From: [Muricauda] lutisoli (nom. illeg.)
Lineage (GTDB): Bacteria > Bacteroidota > Bacteroidia > Flavobacteriales > Flavobacteriaceae
NCBI RefSeq assembly: GCF_017313105.1
Contig: NZ_JAFLND010000004.1
Span: 62,001-126,000 of the forward strand
DNA length: 64,000 nt
Direction: 5' to 3'
The stretch's first letter is position 1; the number at the start of each line of letters is the position of its first letter. Below the pieces are notes generated by a model. That model was not told the origin of the DNA. It saw nothing but the letters and a program-made list of their open reading frames with translations, and did not search any database. Shown piece by piece: positions 32,045-40,557 of the stretch. Position numbers and translations under genes: made by a program.

Positions 32045-32617
32045 ATGAATATTGAACCGGATACCATAATAAGTTTGTTCCTCGGAATCGGATTGGCCGC
32101 TTCCGTTGGTTTTCGTGTTTTTCTACCTCTTTTTGCCCTTAGTTTTGCGGCTTACTTGGGAGTGTGGGACCTAAACGAGAACTGGCAATGGATAGGAAGT
32201 TTAACGGCGCTCATCACCTTGGGTGTTGCAACCATTGTTGAGATTTTTGCCTATTTCATCCCGTGGGTGGACAATGCTTTGGACAGTCTTGCCATTCCTT
32301 TAGCTGGAATAGCGGGCACCGCTGTAGTCGTATCCACTGCTGCGAATTTGGACCCGGTGGTTACTTGGTCTTTGGCCATTATTGCCGGGGGCGGAACAGC
32401 GACGGCCATTAAAGGGGCCAATGCCGCAGGAAGACTCACTTCTACAGGAACTACAGGTGGTTTGGCCAATCCTCTGGTATCTACAGTGGAAACCGGTGCG
32501 GCCGTTGCCGTGAGCACAGCGTCGATTTTGGTGCCGCCCATAGCCGCAATCCTTGTGATTATCATATTATTGATCATATTCAGGATCTATCGAAAAATAA
32601 GACCAAAAGCTAAATAA
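32045..32617 (+). CDS. DUF4126 family membrane protein
   Basis: 190 residues with about five hydrophobic segments and a Gly/Ala/Thr-rich stretch (TATAIKGANAAGRLTSTGTTGGLANPLVSTVE, about 118-150) that is conserved in DUF4126 proteins. Inner-membrane location is expected; function is unknown. It lies between the helicase gene and kdsB and may be co-transcribed with either (gap 23 nt to kdsB). Confidence 0.85.
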   Translation: MNIEPDTIISLFLGIGLAASVGFRVFLPLFALSFAAYLGVWDLNENWQWIGSLTALITLGVATIVEIFAYFIPWVDNALDSLAIPLAGIAGTAVVVSTAANLDPVVTWSLAIIAGGGTATAIKGANAAGRLTSTGTTGGLANPLVSTVETGAAVAVSTASILVPPIAAILVIIILLIIFRIYRKIRPKAK

Positions 32618-32640
32618 CCTAATCATCCAAAAGCCTAAAA

Positions 32641-33369
32641 GTGAAAATAATTTCCATGATTCCCGCTCGTTATCAAGCCTCCAGGTTTCCTGCAAAACTA
32701 ATGCAGGACCTCGGTGGTAAGCCCGTAATTGTACGAACGTATGAAGCGGCGGTGAACACGGAACTTTTTGATGAGGTATATGTAGTGACCGATAGCCCTA
32801 TAATTTCCGATGTGATCCAGGGAATAGGAGGAAAGGTCATTATGAGCAAAAGAGCACATGAGAGCGGCAGCGATAGAATTGCCGAAGCAGTGGAGGACAT
32901 GGATGTTGATGTAGTGATCAATGTGCAAGGTGACGAACCCTTTATTGATGCCGAAAGCTTGGGTAAGATCATCAAAGTCTTCAAAAACGATACAGAAAAA
33001 GAGATTGACCTTGGGTCATTGATGACCCCAATAACCGATTGGGAAGAAATATCCAACCCTAATACGGTAAAGGTAGTTGTGGATCATCAGGGTTTTGCAC
33101 TCTATTTTTCACGTTCCCCGATTCCTTACCCGAGGGACAAGGAGGTGGAGGCAACCTATTACAAGCACAAAGGGGTCTATGTTTTTAGAAAACGGGCATT
33201 GATGGATTTTCAAAAATTGTCCATGCTGCCTTTGGAGGCAAAAGAAAAAATTGAGGCTATACGTTTTTTGGAGTATGGCAAAAAAATAAAAATGGTGGAA
33301 ACCCACGTCACGGGCATCGAGATAGATACCCCTGAAGATTTGGAACGTGCAAGAAAAGTATGGAAGTAG
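32641..33369 (+). CDS. kdsB: 3-deoxy-manno-octulosonate (Kdo) cytidylyltransferase
   Basis: Activates Kdo (or the 8-amino form, Kdo8N) with CTP to give CMP-Kdo for lipopolysaccharide core synthesis. 242 residues, start codon GTG. Nucleotidyltransferase motif [16 protein letters not shown] (about 5-20), metal-binding [13 protein letters not shown] (about 96) and the C-terminal [13 protein letters not shown] are typical of KdsB. The 3' end overlaps the HAD gene by 10 nt, and the HAD gene overlaps the KdnB-like gene by 1 nt. The tight packing with an iron alcohol dehydrogenase of the KdnB type suggests a link with C8-modified Kdo. Confidence 0.96.
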   Translation: MKIISMIPARYQASRFPAKLMQDLGGKPVIVRTYEAAVNTELFDEVYVVTDSPIISDVIQGIGGKVIMSKRAHESGSDRIAEAVEDMDVDVVINVQGDEPFIDAESLGKIIKVFKNDTEKEIDLGSLMTPITDWEEISNPNTVKVVVDHQGFALYFSRSPIPYPRDKEVEATYYKHKGVYVFRKRALMDFQKLSMLPLEAKEKIEAIRFLEYGKKIKMVETHVTGIEIDTPEDLERARKVWK

Positions 33370-34064
33370 ATTTCTCCAACATAAAGACCATTGGCTTTGA
33401 TGCGGACGATACCCTTTGGGTAAACGAGACCTATTTTAGGGATACGGAAGAAAAGTTTGCGGAATTATTGGAAAACTATGAGACCAAAAATAAGATAGAT
33501 CAGGAGCTGTTTAAAATGGAAATGGACAACTTGGATATATACGGATATGGCATAAAAGGATTCATGCTTTCCATGATAGAATCGGCCTTGGACCTCTCCA
33601 ATAACAAAGTGTCACAAGAAACCATTGGAGAAATAGTAAAGCTCGGAAAAAGGATGATATCGCATCCCGTGGAATTGCTCGATGGAGTAGAGGAAGTCCT
33701 GTCCAAATTGATGGGAAAGTACCGATTGATCGTACTTACTAAGGGCGACCTTTTAGATCAAGAGCGGAAACTGGAAAAGTCGGGATTATCAAAATATTTC
33801 CACCATGTTGAGGTATTGAGCGATAAAAAAGAAATTAATTACAAGAATTTGTTGGACCATTTGAATATTGATGTCAATGAATTTTTGATGATAGGCAATT
33901 CCCTAAAGTCGGATGTATTGCCCATATTGAATATTGGGGCAAAGGCGGTACATGTGCCTTTTCATACCACTTGGGCCCATGAGATGGTGGGTGAAGACGA
34001 AATGGTGAACAATCACCTAAAATTGAATAGCCTCAAAGATATTTTGAAGTATTTGGACAACTAA
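33360..34064 (+). CDS. HAD superfamily hydrolase
   Basis: 234 residues. It opens with the HAD motif [10 protein letters not shown] (the nucleophile Asp is the first D of DADD, about residue 14). Motif II is LIVLTKGD, motif III is a Lys in KEINYKNLL, and motif IV is [14 protein letters not shown]. The cap domain is a small helical (C1) type. Members of this group dephosphorylate small sugar or nucleotide phosphates, so the substrate is open. A role in the Kdo pathway is suggested only by its position between kdsB and kdnB-like. Confidence 0.85.
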   Translation: MEVDFSNIKTIGFDADDTLWVNETYFRDTEEKFAELLENYETKNKIDQELFKMEMDNLDIYGYGIKGFMLSMIESALDLSNNKVSQETIGEIVKLGKRMISHPVELLDGVEEVLSKLMGKYRLIVLTKGDLLDQERKLEKSGLSKYFHHVEVLSDKKEINYKNLLDHLNIDVNEFLMIGNSLKSDVLPILNIGAKAVHVPFHTTWAHEMVGEDEMVNNHLKLNSLKDILKYLDN

Positions 34065-35191
34065 TGAAGACAGAAGATAATTTGAAGAAGCAAGGAACTA
34101 CACCGACCCATAAAACTGCGTTCAAGAACTTCCCAATGGTACCCAGGGTAATTTTTGGGGCGGGATGTTTTACGCAACTGGGAGATATTTTGTTACCCAT
34201 GCGAAAGAGTTCGGAAGCACCATTTATATTTTTGGTGGACGATTTCTTCGAAAATGAGGAGTTTTTGGCCAAGGTTCCGTTAATGTTCAACGATGAGGTC
34301 ATTTTTATATCCGCAGAGGAAGAACCCAAAACAGCCCAAGTCGATGCCCTGGTGGCCCGGATAAGAGAAAGATATAACGAACTTCCTTCTGGAGTGATAG
34401 GTATTGGCGGTGGAACATTGTTGGATTTGGCCAAGGCTGTTTCTATTCTATTGAACAATAATGGATTGGCCAAGGATTATCAAGGTTGGGACTTGGTGAA
34501 CAAACCCGCGTTGTATCATGTGGGCATTCCTACGATCAGTGGCACTGGAGCAGAGGTCTCCCGTACCACCGTATTATTGGGACCGGAAAAAAAACTGGGA
34601 ATCAATTCGGACTTTACTCCGTTTGATCAAGTACTGTTGGATCCTGATTTTAGTAAAACGGTGCCCAAGGAACAATGGTTTTACACTGGAATGGATTGTT
34701 TTATCCATTGCGTGGAGTCGTTGACAGGAACTTATTTAAACGCCTTTAGCCAGAGTTATGGCGAAAAGGCCATGGAACTTTGTAAACAAGTGTTTCTCGA
34801 AGACATAGCTCCAGAAGAATCTAGGGATAAACTCATGATGGCGTCTTGGCACGGTGGAATGAGCATTGCTTACTCTCAAGTAGGTGTGGCGCATGCCATG
34901 AGTTATGGGCTTTCTTATCTTTTAGGGGTTAAACATGGAATTGGCAACTGTTTGGTATTCCAGCATTTGGAAGAGTTTTATCCGGAAGGAGTGGCACTTT
35001 TCAATAAAATGATGGAAAAACATCATATCAAATTGCCAAAGGGCATTTGTGCAGAACTTACTCAAAACGATTTTGATGTAATGATAAATATTTCCTTGAG
35101 CCTTCGACCGCTTTGGGAAAATGCTTTGGGAAAGGATTGGGAAACTATAATGACACCTGAACGGCTTCAGGCCTTATATCAAAAAATTTAA
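34064..35191 (+). CDS. kdnB: Iron-type alcohol dehydrogenase, KdnB-like (Kdo 8-oxidation)
   Basis: NAD-linked, iron-dependent dehydrogenase of 375 residues. In Shewanella oneidensis KdnB oxidises Kdo at C8 before amination by KdnA, giving Kdo8N. Here I recognise a long series of matching blocks as I remember that protein: FKNFPMVPRVIFGAGCF, DYQGWDLVNKPALYHVGIPT, WFYTGMDCFIHCVESL, MASWHGGMSIAYSQVGVAHAMSYGL and FYPEGVALFNKMMEKH. Metal ligands are Asp and His in GMDCFIHC and two His in VAHA and VKHGIGN. The gene context (kdsB two genes before, an acyltransferase after) supports an envelope function. No PLP aminotransferase (KdnA) is in the window. A generic alcohol dehydrogenase is the alternative. 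Confidence 0.75.
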   Translation: MKTEDNLKKQGTTPTHKTAFKNFPMVPRVIFGAGCFTQLGDILLPMRKSSEAPFIFLVDDFFENEEFLAKVPLMFNDEVIFISAEEEPKTAQVDALVARIRERYNELPSGVIGIGGGTLLDLAKAVSILLNNNGLAKDYQGWDLVNKPALYHVGIPTISGTGAEVSRTTVLLGPEKKLGINSDFTPFDQVLLDPDFSKTVPKEQWFYTGMDCFIHCVESLTGTYLNAFSQSYGEKAMELCKQVFLEDIAPEESRDKLMMASWHGGMSIAYSQVGVAHAMSYGLSYLLGVKHGIGNCLVFQHLEEFYPEGVALFNKMMEKHHIKLPKGICAELTQNDFDVMINISLSLRPLWENALGKDWETIMTPERLQALYQKI

Positions 35192-35227
35192 AAGTCTGCT
35201 TACTAAAAAACAGATAACCACTACTCC

Positions 35228-35770
35228 ATGCAAAGGCTGGCTAAATTTATCTATTTTAAAATTTTGGGATGGAAACTGAAAGGCTCTTTTCCCGAAGTGG
35301 ATAAATGTGTTGTGATTGTTGTGCCCCACACACACTGGTTGGATTTTTTTATGGGACTATTGATTCGGAAAGTGATTGACCAAGAAATCAATTACATCGG
35401 AAAAAAGAGTCTTTTTAAACCGCCTTTTGGATGGTTTTTTAGATGGACGGGCGGTGCTCCTGTGGACCGATCTAAAAACTCCAACACGGTAGATAGTATC
35501 GTGCAGATTTTCAATGAAAGAAAAGTATTTCGATTTGCCCTTGCCCCCGAAGGAACCCGTAAAAAAGTAGAGGCTTTAAGAACTGGATTTTATCATATTG
35601 CAAAAAAAGCCAAAGTTCCCATAGTTATGGTGGCCTTTGATTTTGGTAAAAAAGAAATCAAAATAGCAGAACCGTTTCTACCCACGGAAAATCAAGAAAA
35701 TGATTTTCAAAAAATCCACAACTTTTATAAAGGGGTCAAGGGAAAAGTCCCTGAGTATAGTTTTGAATAG
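35228..35770 (+). CDS. PlsC-family 1-acyl-glycerol-phosphate acyltransferase-like protein
   Basis: 180 residues. The catalytic HxxxxD motif is seen as PHTHWLDFF (about 33-41), and the second motif as FALAPEGTRKKVEALRTGFYHIA. There is no long N-terminal membrane anchor, so it is a short form of the family. It may act in phospholipid synthesis or as an O-acyltransferase in the envelope. It follows the kdnB-like gene by 36 nt on the same strand, and its stop meets the convergent yebC stop with 1 nt between. Confidence 0.88.
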   Translation: MQRLAKFIYFKILGWKLKGSFPEVDKCVVIVVPHTHWLDFFMGLLIRKVIDQEINYIGKKSLFKPPFGWFFRWTGGAPVDRSKNSNTVDSIVQIFNERKVFRFALAPEGTRKKVEALRTGFYHIAKKAKVPIVMVAFDFGKKEIKIAEPFLPTENQENDFQKIHNFYKGVKGKVPEYSFE

Positions 35771-35771
35771 C

Positions 35772-36482
35772 CTACTCCTTCATGCTGTGGAAAACATTCT
35801 GTACATCATCGTCCTCCTCAATTTTCTCAAGTAATTTTTCCACATCGGCAGCTTCCTCTTCATTAAGCTCTTTGGTTACTTGTGGGATACGGTCAAAGCC
35901 TGAGGAAATGATTTCGATTTCCCTGGATTCCAATTCTTTTTGAATGGCCCCAAAATTTTCGAAAGGAGCGTAGATATGGATGCCATCTTCATCCACAAAA
36001 ACCTCTTCGGCACCAAAATCGATCATTTCAAGTTCTAGCTCTTCAGGGTCAATGCCATCTCCGTTTATGGTAAAGTTGCAAGTGTGGTCGAACATGAACT
36101 CCACCGATCCCGATGTGCCTAAACTTCCGTTGCATTTATTAAAGTAACTACGAATATTGGCAACGGTCCTGGTATTGTTGTCTGTTGCGGTCTCGATTAA
36201 AATGGCAATCCCATGGGGTGCATAGCCTTCAAAAAGAACCTCCTTGTAGTCACCCTGACTTTTGTCCGAAGCCCTTTTAATGGCACGTTCAATATTGTCC
36301 TTGGGCATGTTCACAGACTTCGCATTCTGAATCACGGCACGTAGCTTGGAATTGGCGTCAGGGTCGGGACCACCTTCCTTAACAGCCATTACAATGTCCT
36401 TTCCAATTCTGGTAAATGCTTTGGACATTGCTGCCCAACGTTTCATTTTTCGTGCTTTTCTAAATTCGAACGCTCTTCCCAT
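35772..36482 (-). CDS. yebC: YebC/PmpR family DNA-binding regulatory protein
   Basis: 236 residues with the family opening MGRAFEFRKARKMKRWAAMSKAFTRIGKDIVMAVKEGGPDPDANSKLRAVIQ and the acidic C-terminal EEDDDVQNVFHS segment. Recent work links YebC/YeeN to translation of proline stretches; older work describes transcription control. A consensus-like promoter lies immediately upstream (36507-36537), so it is a monocistronic gene that converges on the acyltransferase gene. Confidence 0.96.
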   Translation of the reverse strand: MGRAFEFRKARKMKRWAAMSKAFTRIGKDIVMAVKEGGPDPDANSKLRAVIQNAKSVNMPKDNIERAIKRASDKSQGDYKEVLFEGYAPHGIAILIETATDNNTRTVANIRSYFNKCNGSLGTSGSVEFMFDHTCNFTINGDGIDPEELELEMIDFGAEEVFVDEDGIHIYAPFENFGAIQKELESREIEIISSGFDRIPQVTKELNEEEAADVEKLLEKIEEDDDVQNVFHSMKE

Positions 36483-36506
36483 AAAATCTTAAATTCTGGA
36501 TGAAGG

Positions 36507-36537
36507 CAAATTTAGCAAAAAAAGCACCTTTGTCAAG
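36507..36537 (-). promoter_or_regulatory. Promoter of yebC (CTTG-N19-TAAATTTG)
   Basis: On the minus strand TAAATTTG (36514-36507) matches TAnnTTTG, and CTTG (36537-36534) lies 19 nt upstream as a 3/4 match to TTTG. Confidence 0.6.
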
Positions 36538-36548
36538 TTGAATATTTT

Positions 36549-36836
36549 TCAAGCTTGGGCCATAATGTCTTCAATGGTTTTTGCCAGGTCAATATCCTTT
36601 TGGGTAACACCACCAGCATCATGCGTGCTGAGTTTTATGGTAAGACTGTTGTAGACGTTTTCCCAATTGGGATGATGGTTTTGCTTTTCACATTCAAAAG
36701 CGATATGTGTCATCACGGAGAAGGCCTCTTTAAAGTCTTTGAAAGTGAACGATTTCTCGATCATTTCATCTTTTAGGGCCCAACCTGATAGATTTTTTAA
36801 TGCCTCTTCAATTTCATTGGTGTTCAACTTCTCCAT
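36549..36836 (-). CDS. 4a-hydroxytetrahydrobiopterin dehydratase (pterin-4-alpha-carbinolamine dehydratase)
   Basis: 95 residues of the PCBD/PhhB family, which recycles pterin cofactor after aromatic amino acid hydroxylation. The signature HHPNWENVYNSLTIKLSTHDAGGVTQKDIDLA contains the active-site His residues (about 55-56) and the second His (about 73). An aromatic amino acid hydroxylase would be expected elsewhere in the genome. Confidence 0.93.
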   Translation of the reverse strand: MEKLNTNEIEEALKNLSGWALKDEMIEKSFTFKDFKEAFSVMTHIAFECEKQNHHPNWENVYNSLTIKLSTHDAGGVTQKDIDLAKTIEDIMAQA

Positions 36837-36885
36837 ACATCTGTGTTTTTCTTAAAGTTAACCAATAACAAATGGAATGGAAAAC

Positions 36886-37704
36886 TTATACAGGAAGATG
36901 ATGTTCAATTATCTCTTGGCAACTAATACGTAGGTTTTTCGGGAGAATGTTGTCCTTGGGCAAAGCAGCTAAATATCGGTCTTCATTGGTGGTATAGACT
37001 CTTTTGTATACGGGATGATAGTTCCCCAAATGCGCAATGACCTCTTTGATGAATTCCTCGTGCTGGATAAGGTCGCTACTGCCCAAATGATAAATGCCTG
37101 TTTTGTTCCTGTTGATGAGGTAATGGATTTGTTGTGTAAGCCTGTCGTCGTTGGTTACGTTTATGATCAAGTTCGGAAAAACTTCAATAGGCTCGTTGTT
37201 CGCTATGTTTTCCTTGATTTCCTTGATTCTTGGCGAGGAGTTGCCAAATACCATGGGCACCCTCAAAATAGCGGATTTTCCTTTAGGCAACCGCATCATC
37301 ATGTTCTCGATCTTGATTTTTAACCGACCATATACACTCAACGACAAGGTTTTGTCATGCTCGTAGGATGGGAACTTGCTATAGGCATCAAACACATTGG
37401 CCGATGAAATAAAGTACAATTTGGCATCTGTCTTTACCAAGTACTCCATCAAATGCTGATGTGCCTGTACCTGGGCAGGAAAATTTCCACGAAGCGCGGA
37501 TACGATAATATCGGGTTTTACTTGCTCGAGCACCCGAAAAATATCATCCTCTTCTAGATCGTACCTTATAAATTGCTTGTTTTCGGCAAAAGAGCGGTTG
37601 GAATAATAGGTGCCGTAAGTATCAAAATAGGAGCAGAGTTCTTTGTATATGGCATTGCCAACAAATCCACTTGCTCCTAATATCAATATCTTTTTTTTAT
37701 CCAA
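36886..37704 (-). CDS. NAD-dependent epimerase/dehydratase, RmlD-like
   Basis: 272 residues, extended SDR fold. The NAD motif ILGASGFVGNAI lies near the N-terminus. The catalytic YxxxK motif appears as VYGRLKIKIE (about 130), with Ser in FISSANVFDAYS. Such enzymes reduce or epimerise nucleotide sugars (dTDP-rhamnose type); the exact substrate is open. The start is TTG at 37704: a stop (TAG) lies two codons upstream, and no other start codon gives the full NAD motif. It follows gcvT on the same strand, 7 nt after the gcvT stop. Confidence 0.88.
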   Translation of the reverse strand: MDKKKILILGASGFVGNAIYKELCSYFDTYGTYYSNRSFAENKQFIRYDLEEDDIFRVLEQVKPDIIVSALRGNFPAQVQAHQHLMEYLVKTDAKLYFISSANVFDAYSKFPSYEHDKTLSLSVYGRLKIKIENMMMRLPKGKSAILRVPMVFGNSSPRIKEIKENIANNEPIEVFPNLIINVTNDDRLTQQIHYLINRNKTGIYHLGSSDLIQHEEFIKEVIAHLGNYHPVYKRVYTTNEDRYLAALPKDNILPKNLRISCQEIIEHHLPV

Positions 37705-37711
37705 AGGCTAA

Positions 37712-38800
37712 TTAGGTGTTTTTATAAAATGGGAGTTTTACTACGGTCGCCAAAACACTGTTTTTCCGTATTTTGATATGAATAGGTGTGTCAACTTTCG
37801 AAAATTCAGTAGTTACATAACCAAGTCCGATTCCTTTTGAAAGGGAAGGGGACATGGTACCAGAGGTCACTTTTCCAATTTCGTTGCCATCGGCATCCAA
37901 AATAGGGTATCCGGCTCTTGGGATGCCTCTCTCTTCCATTTGAAATGCAATCAATTTTCTTTTCGAACCTTCGGCTTTCTCCTTGGCAAAGTTCTCGCTG
38001 TTCACAAATTCCTTGGTGAATTTGGTGATCCAACCCAAACCGGCCTCAAATGGAGATGTAGTATCATCAATATCATTTCCGTATAGGCAGTAGCCCATTT
38101 CTAAACGCAAAGTATCACGTGCGGCCAAACCGATGGGCTTAATGCCATAGTCGGCACCAGCTTCCAATACTTTGTCCCACACTTGTTGGACGTCGGAATT
38201 TTTACAATAAATTTCAAATCCACCGGAACCCGTGTATCCCGTTGCTGAAATAATGACGTGCTCGATCCCTGCAAAATCACCTACAACAAAGTTGTAGAAC
38301 TTGATGGACGATAAGTCTACCGAAGTCAAAGATTGCATGGCCTCTACCGCTTTAGGGCCCTGAATGGCCAGTAGCGAATAGTCATCGGAAATATTTCGCA
38401 TCTCTGCACCGATGGCCTTGTTGTACTTGGAGATATGTTCCCAATCCTTGTCAATGTTGGAAGCATTCACTACCAAAAGATAGGTTTCTTCCTTGATCCT
38501 GTAAATAATAAGGTCGTCCACGATACCTCCGGTTTCGTTGGGCATACAACTATACTGCGCTTTACCTACGGTCAATTTGGAAGCATCGTTGGTGGTCACT
38601 TTTTGAATAAGTTCCAAAGCTTTTGGTCCTTCGATCAAAAACTCGCCCATATGGGATACGTCGAACACCCCGACCGCCTTGCGAACAGTCTCGTGTTCAA
38701 TGTTCACACCCTCATAAGAAACGGGCATATTGTAACCCGCAAACGGTACCATTTTGGCTCCCAACGCTTCATGCGTTTTAGTAAGTGCAGTATTTTTCAT
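37712..38800 (-). CDS. gcvT: Aminomethyltransferase (glycine cleavage T protein)
   Basis: Transfers the methylene group from the aminomethyl-lipoyl H protein to tetrahydrofolate, releasing ammonia. From the ATG at 38800 the protein has 362 residues, beginning [20 protein letters not shown]. An in-frame start at 38824 adds eight residues that do not belong to the family. Diagnostic are the [10 protein letters not shown] segment (with the catalytic Asp) and [11 protein letters not shown]. No gcvH or gcvP and no glycine riboswitch are near it. A -7 box on the minus strand lies at 38822-38829. Confidence 0.96.
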   Translation of the reverse strand: MKNTALTKTHEALGAKMVPFAGYNMPVSYEGVNIEHETVRKAVGVFDVSHMGEFLIEGPKALELIQKVTTNDASKLTVGKAQYSCMPNETGGIVDDLIIYRIKEETYLLVVNASNIDKDWEHISKYNKAIGAEMRNISDDYSLLAIQGPKAVEAMQSLTSVDLSSIKFYNFVVGDFAGIEHVIISATGYTGSGGFEIYCKNSDVQQVWDKVLEAGADYGIKPIGLAARDTLRLEMGYCLYGNDIDDTTSPFEAGLGWITKFTKEFVNSENFAKEKAEGSKRKLIAFQMEERGIPRAGYPILDADGNEIGKVTSGTMSPSLSKGIGLGYVTTEFSKVDTPIHIKIRKNSVLATVVKLPFYKNT

Positions 38801-38821
38801 TGACTTTATTTTTAAGATGGG

Positions 38822-38829
38822 CAAATTTA
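38822..38829 (-). promoter_or_regulatory. Candidate -7 box of gcvT
   Basis: TAAATTTG on the minus strand matches TAnnTTTG and lies 21 nt before the gcvT ATG. An inverted repeat ATACCC/GGGTAT (38845-38864) lies just upstream, in the position of the -33 region. Confidence 0.45.
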
Positions 38830-38940
38830 TAGAATTAATTGAGGATACCCTTACTTTAGGGTATTATGATTTTGCTAAAACCACATCGGGATACTCGTTG
38901 CAATATGTCCAAAATTCGTATTTTGAGAAAAAATAAACGC

Positions 38941-40557
38941 ATGTCAAAATTAACCGTTAGCCTCTTATCGATTTTATTTCTCGCTACAATGGCGATATCA
39001 CAGGATTTGCCCACCGATTATTTGCCTGCCGATTTCCATAAGGAAAGAAGGGATGCCGTGAGGGAGAAATTACCCCCCAAAACCGCAGTGGTGCTTTTCG
39101 CCAATGCGGAACGAAATCGGTCAAATGATGTTGACTATGTGTATCATCAAGATCCTAATTTTTATTATTTGACGGGTTATAAAGAGCCCAATGCGGTATT
39201 GATCATTTTTTCGGAAGAGCAGACAGATGCCTCAGGAAACACTTTCGATGAGATTTTTTACGTTCAGGAAAGGGATGCAAGAGCAGAGCAATGGACCGGT
39301 AAGCGATTGGGAGTTAAAGGGGTTAAGGATAAATTGGGCTTCAAAACCGTATATAATGGCAGTGAGTTCGAAAACTTTCCGTTGGATTTCACTTCATTTG
39401 ACAATGTATCCTTTGTGGATTTTCATAACGATTACAGGGATAAATCAGGCAAGGCAGATTTGTTTGATTTGATTAAGACATTTAAGATAAAGGCCAACTA
39501 TCCTGCGGATTATAATCCTGTCCGAAACAGTCTTTACAGTAGAATATCCTCTGCCAATTCGCAAAACAGCAATGATGTTGTGGCCACCATTGAGCGCTAT
39601 CTGGAACGTTATCCAGAGTTGCAGGACGATGATATATTAAATGATTTTGTAGCGGCCAACAATGACGAGATACGATATGAAATCAAAAACCAGGTACTCG
39701 TAATTCAACGTTCCAATAATTTGGATTCCAGTATTCTGCCAAAGGTGATGGCGGAATTGCGCCAAGATAAAACCCCGGAGGAAATGAAACTGTTGAAGAA
39801 AGCCATTGAAATCTCAGCAGTTGGTCAAATAGAGGTCATGAAAGCCATGCACCCCAATATGTCCGAAACTGAAATACAAGGGGTGCACGAATATGTATAT
39901 AAAAGATATGGAGCCGAGTACGAGGGCTATCCATCCATAGTGGGCGGAGGGCATAATGGTTGCATACTTCACTACATTGAAAACAACAAGACCAAAGTGG
40001 GCGATGATTTGGTGCTGATGGACTTGGGGGCGGAGTACCATGGGTATACAGCCGATGTAACCAGGACCATACCTGCCAATGGGAAATTCTCGCCAGAGCA
40101 AAAAGCCATTTACGATATCGTATACAACGCCCAGGAAGCTGGGATTGCCGCAAGTGTGGTCGGGGCTTCTTTCCGGGAGCCACACAAGGCGGCATACGAT
40201 GTGGTTGCCAAAGGATTAAAGGATTTGGGCATTATTAAAGATTCCAAAGAGGCCAGAACCTATTTTCCGCACGGTACTTCACACTATTTAGGGTTGGATG
40301 TGCACGATGCGGGTACTTATCAAGCATTCAAACCCAATCAGGTAATTACCGTAGAACCTGGTATTTATATCCCAGAAAACAGTGATTGCGATGAAAAATG
40401 GTGGGGCATTGCCGTTAGGATCGAGGATGATATCTTGATTACCGAGGATGGGCCCGTAAACCTTTCAGGATTGGCACCGCGGACTACCGAAGCCATTGAG
40501 GAGGTAATGAAGCAACCCAGTCCCTTGGACAGTTTTAAACTGCCCAAGTTGGATTAA
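38941..40557 (+). CDS. pepP: Secreted Xaa-Pro aminopeptidase (aminopeptidase P, M24B)
   Basis: Removes an N-terminal residue next to proline. From the ATG at 38941 (the open frame begins earlier at 38866) the protein has 538 residues with a signal peptide (MSKLTVSLLSILFLATMAIS, cut before QDLP). An N-terminal creatinase-like domain (about 25-170) precedes the M24 metallo-domain. Dimetal ligands are two Asp in LMDLGAEYHGYTADVTRTI, His in HGTSHYLGLDVHD, and Glu in TVEPGIYIPE and AVRIEDDIL. Export points to a role in periplasmic or external peptide use. The gene ends with a 4-nt overlap of the convergent thrC. Confidence 0.95.
   Translation: MSKLTVSLLSILFLATMAISQDLPTDYLPADFHKERRDAVREKLPPKTAVVLFANAERNRSNDVDYVYHQDPNFYYLTGYKEPNAVLIIFSEEQTDASGNTFDEIFYVQERDARAEQWTGKRLGVKGVKDKLGFKTVYNGSEFENFPLDFTSFDNVSFVDFHNDYRDKSGKADLFDLIKTFKIKANYPADYNPVRNSLYSRISSANSQNSNDVVATIERYLERYPELQDDDILNDFVAANNDEIRYEIKNQVLVIQRSNNLDSSILPKVMAELRQDKTPEEMKLLKKAIEISAVGQIEVMKAMHPNMSETEIQGVHEYVYKRYGAEYEGYPSIVGGGHNGCILHYIENNKTKVGDDLVLMDLGAEYHGYTADVTRTIPANGKFSPEQKAIYDIVYNAQEAGIAASVVGASFREPHKAAYDVVAKGLKDLGIIKDSKEARTYFPHGTSHYLGLDVHDAGTYQAFKPNQVITVEPGIYIPENSDCDEKWWGIAVRIEDDILITEDGPVNLSGLAPRTTEAIEEVMKQPSPLDSFKLPKLD

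Noticed and set aside
38801-38940. Glycine riboswitch before gcvT
   Set aside because: The gap is 140 nt and has none of the conserved tandem aptamer sequences; only a short inverted repeat is seen.
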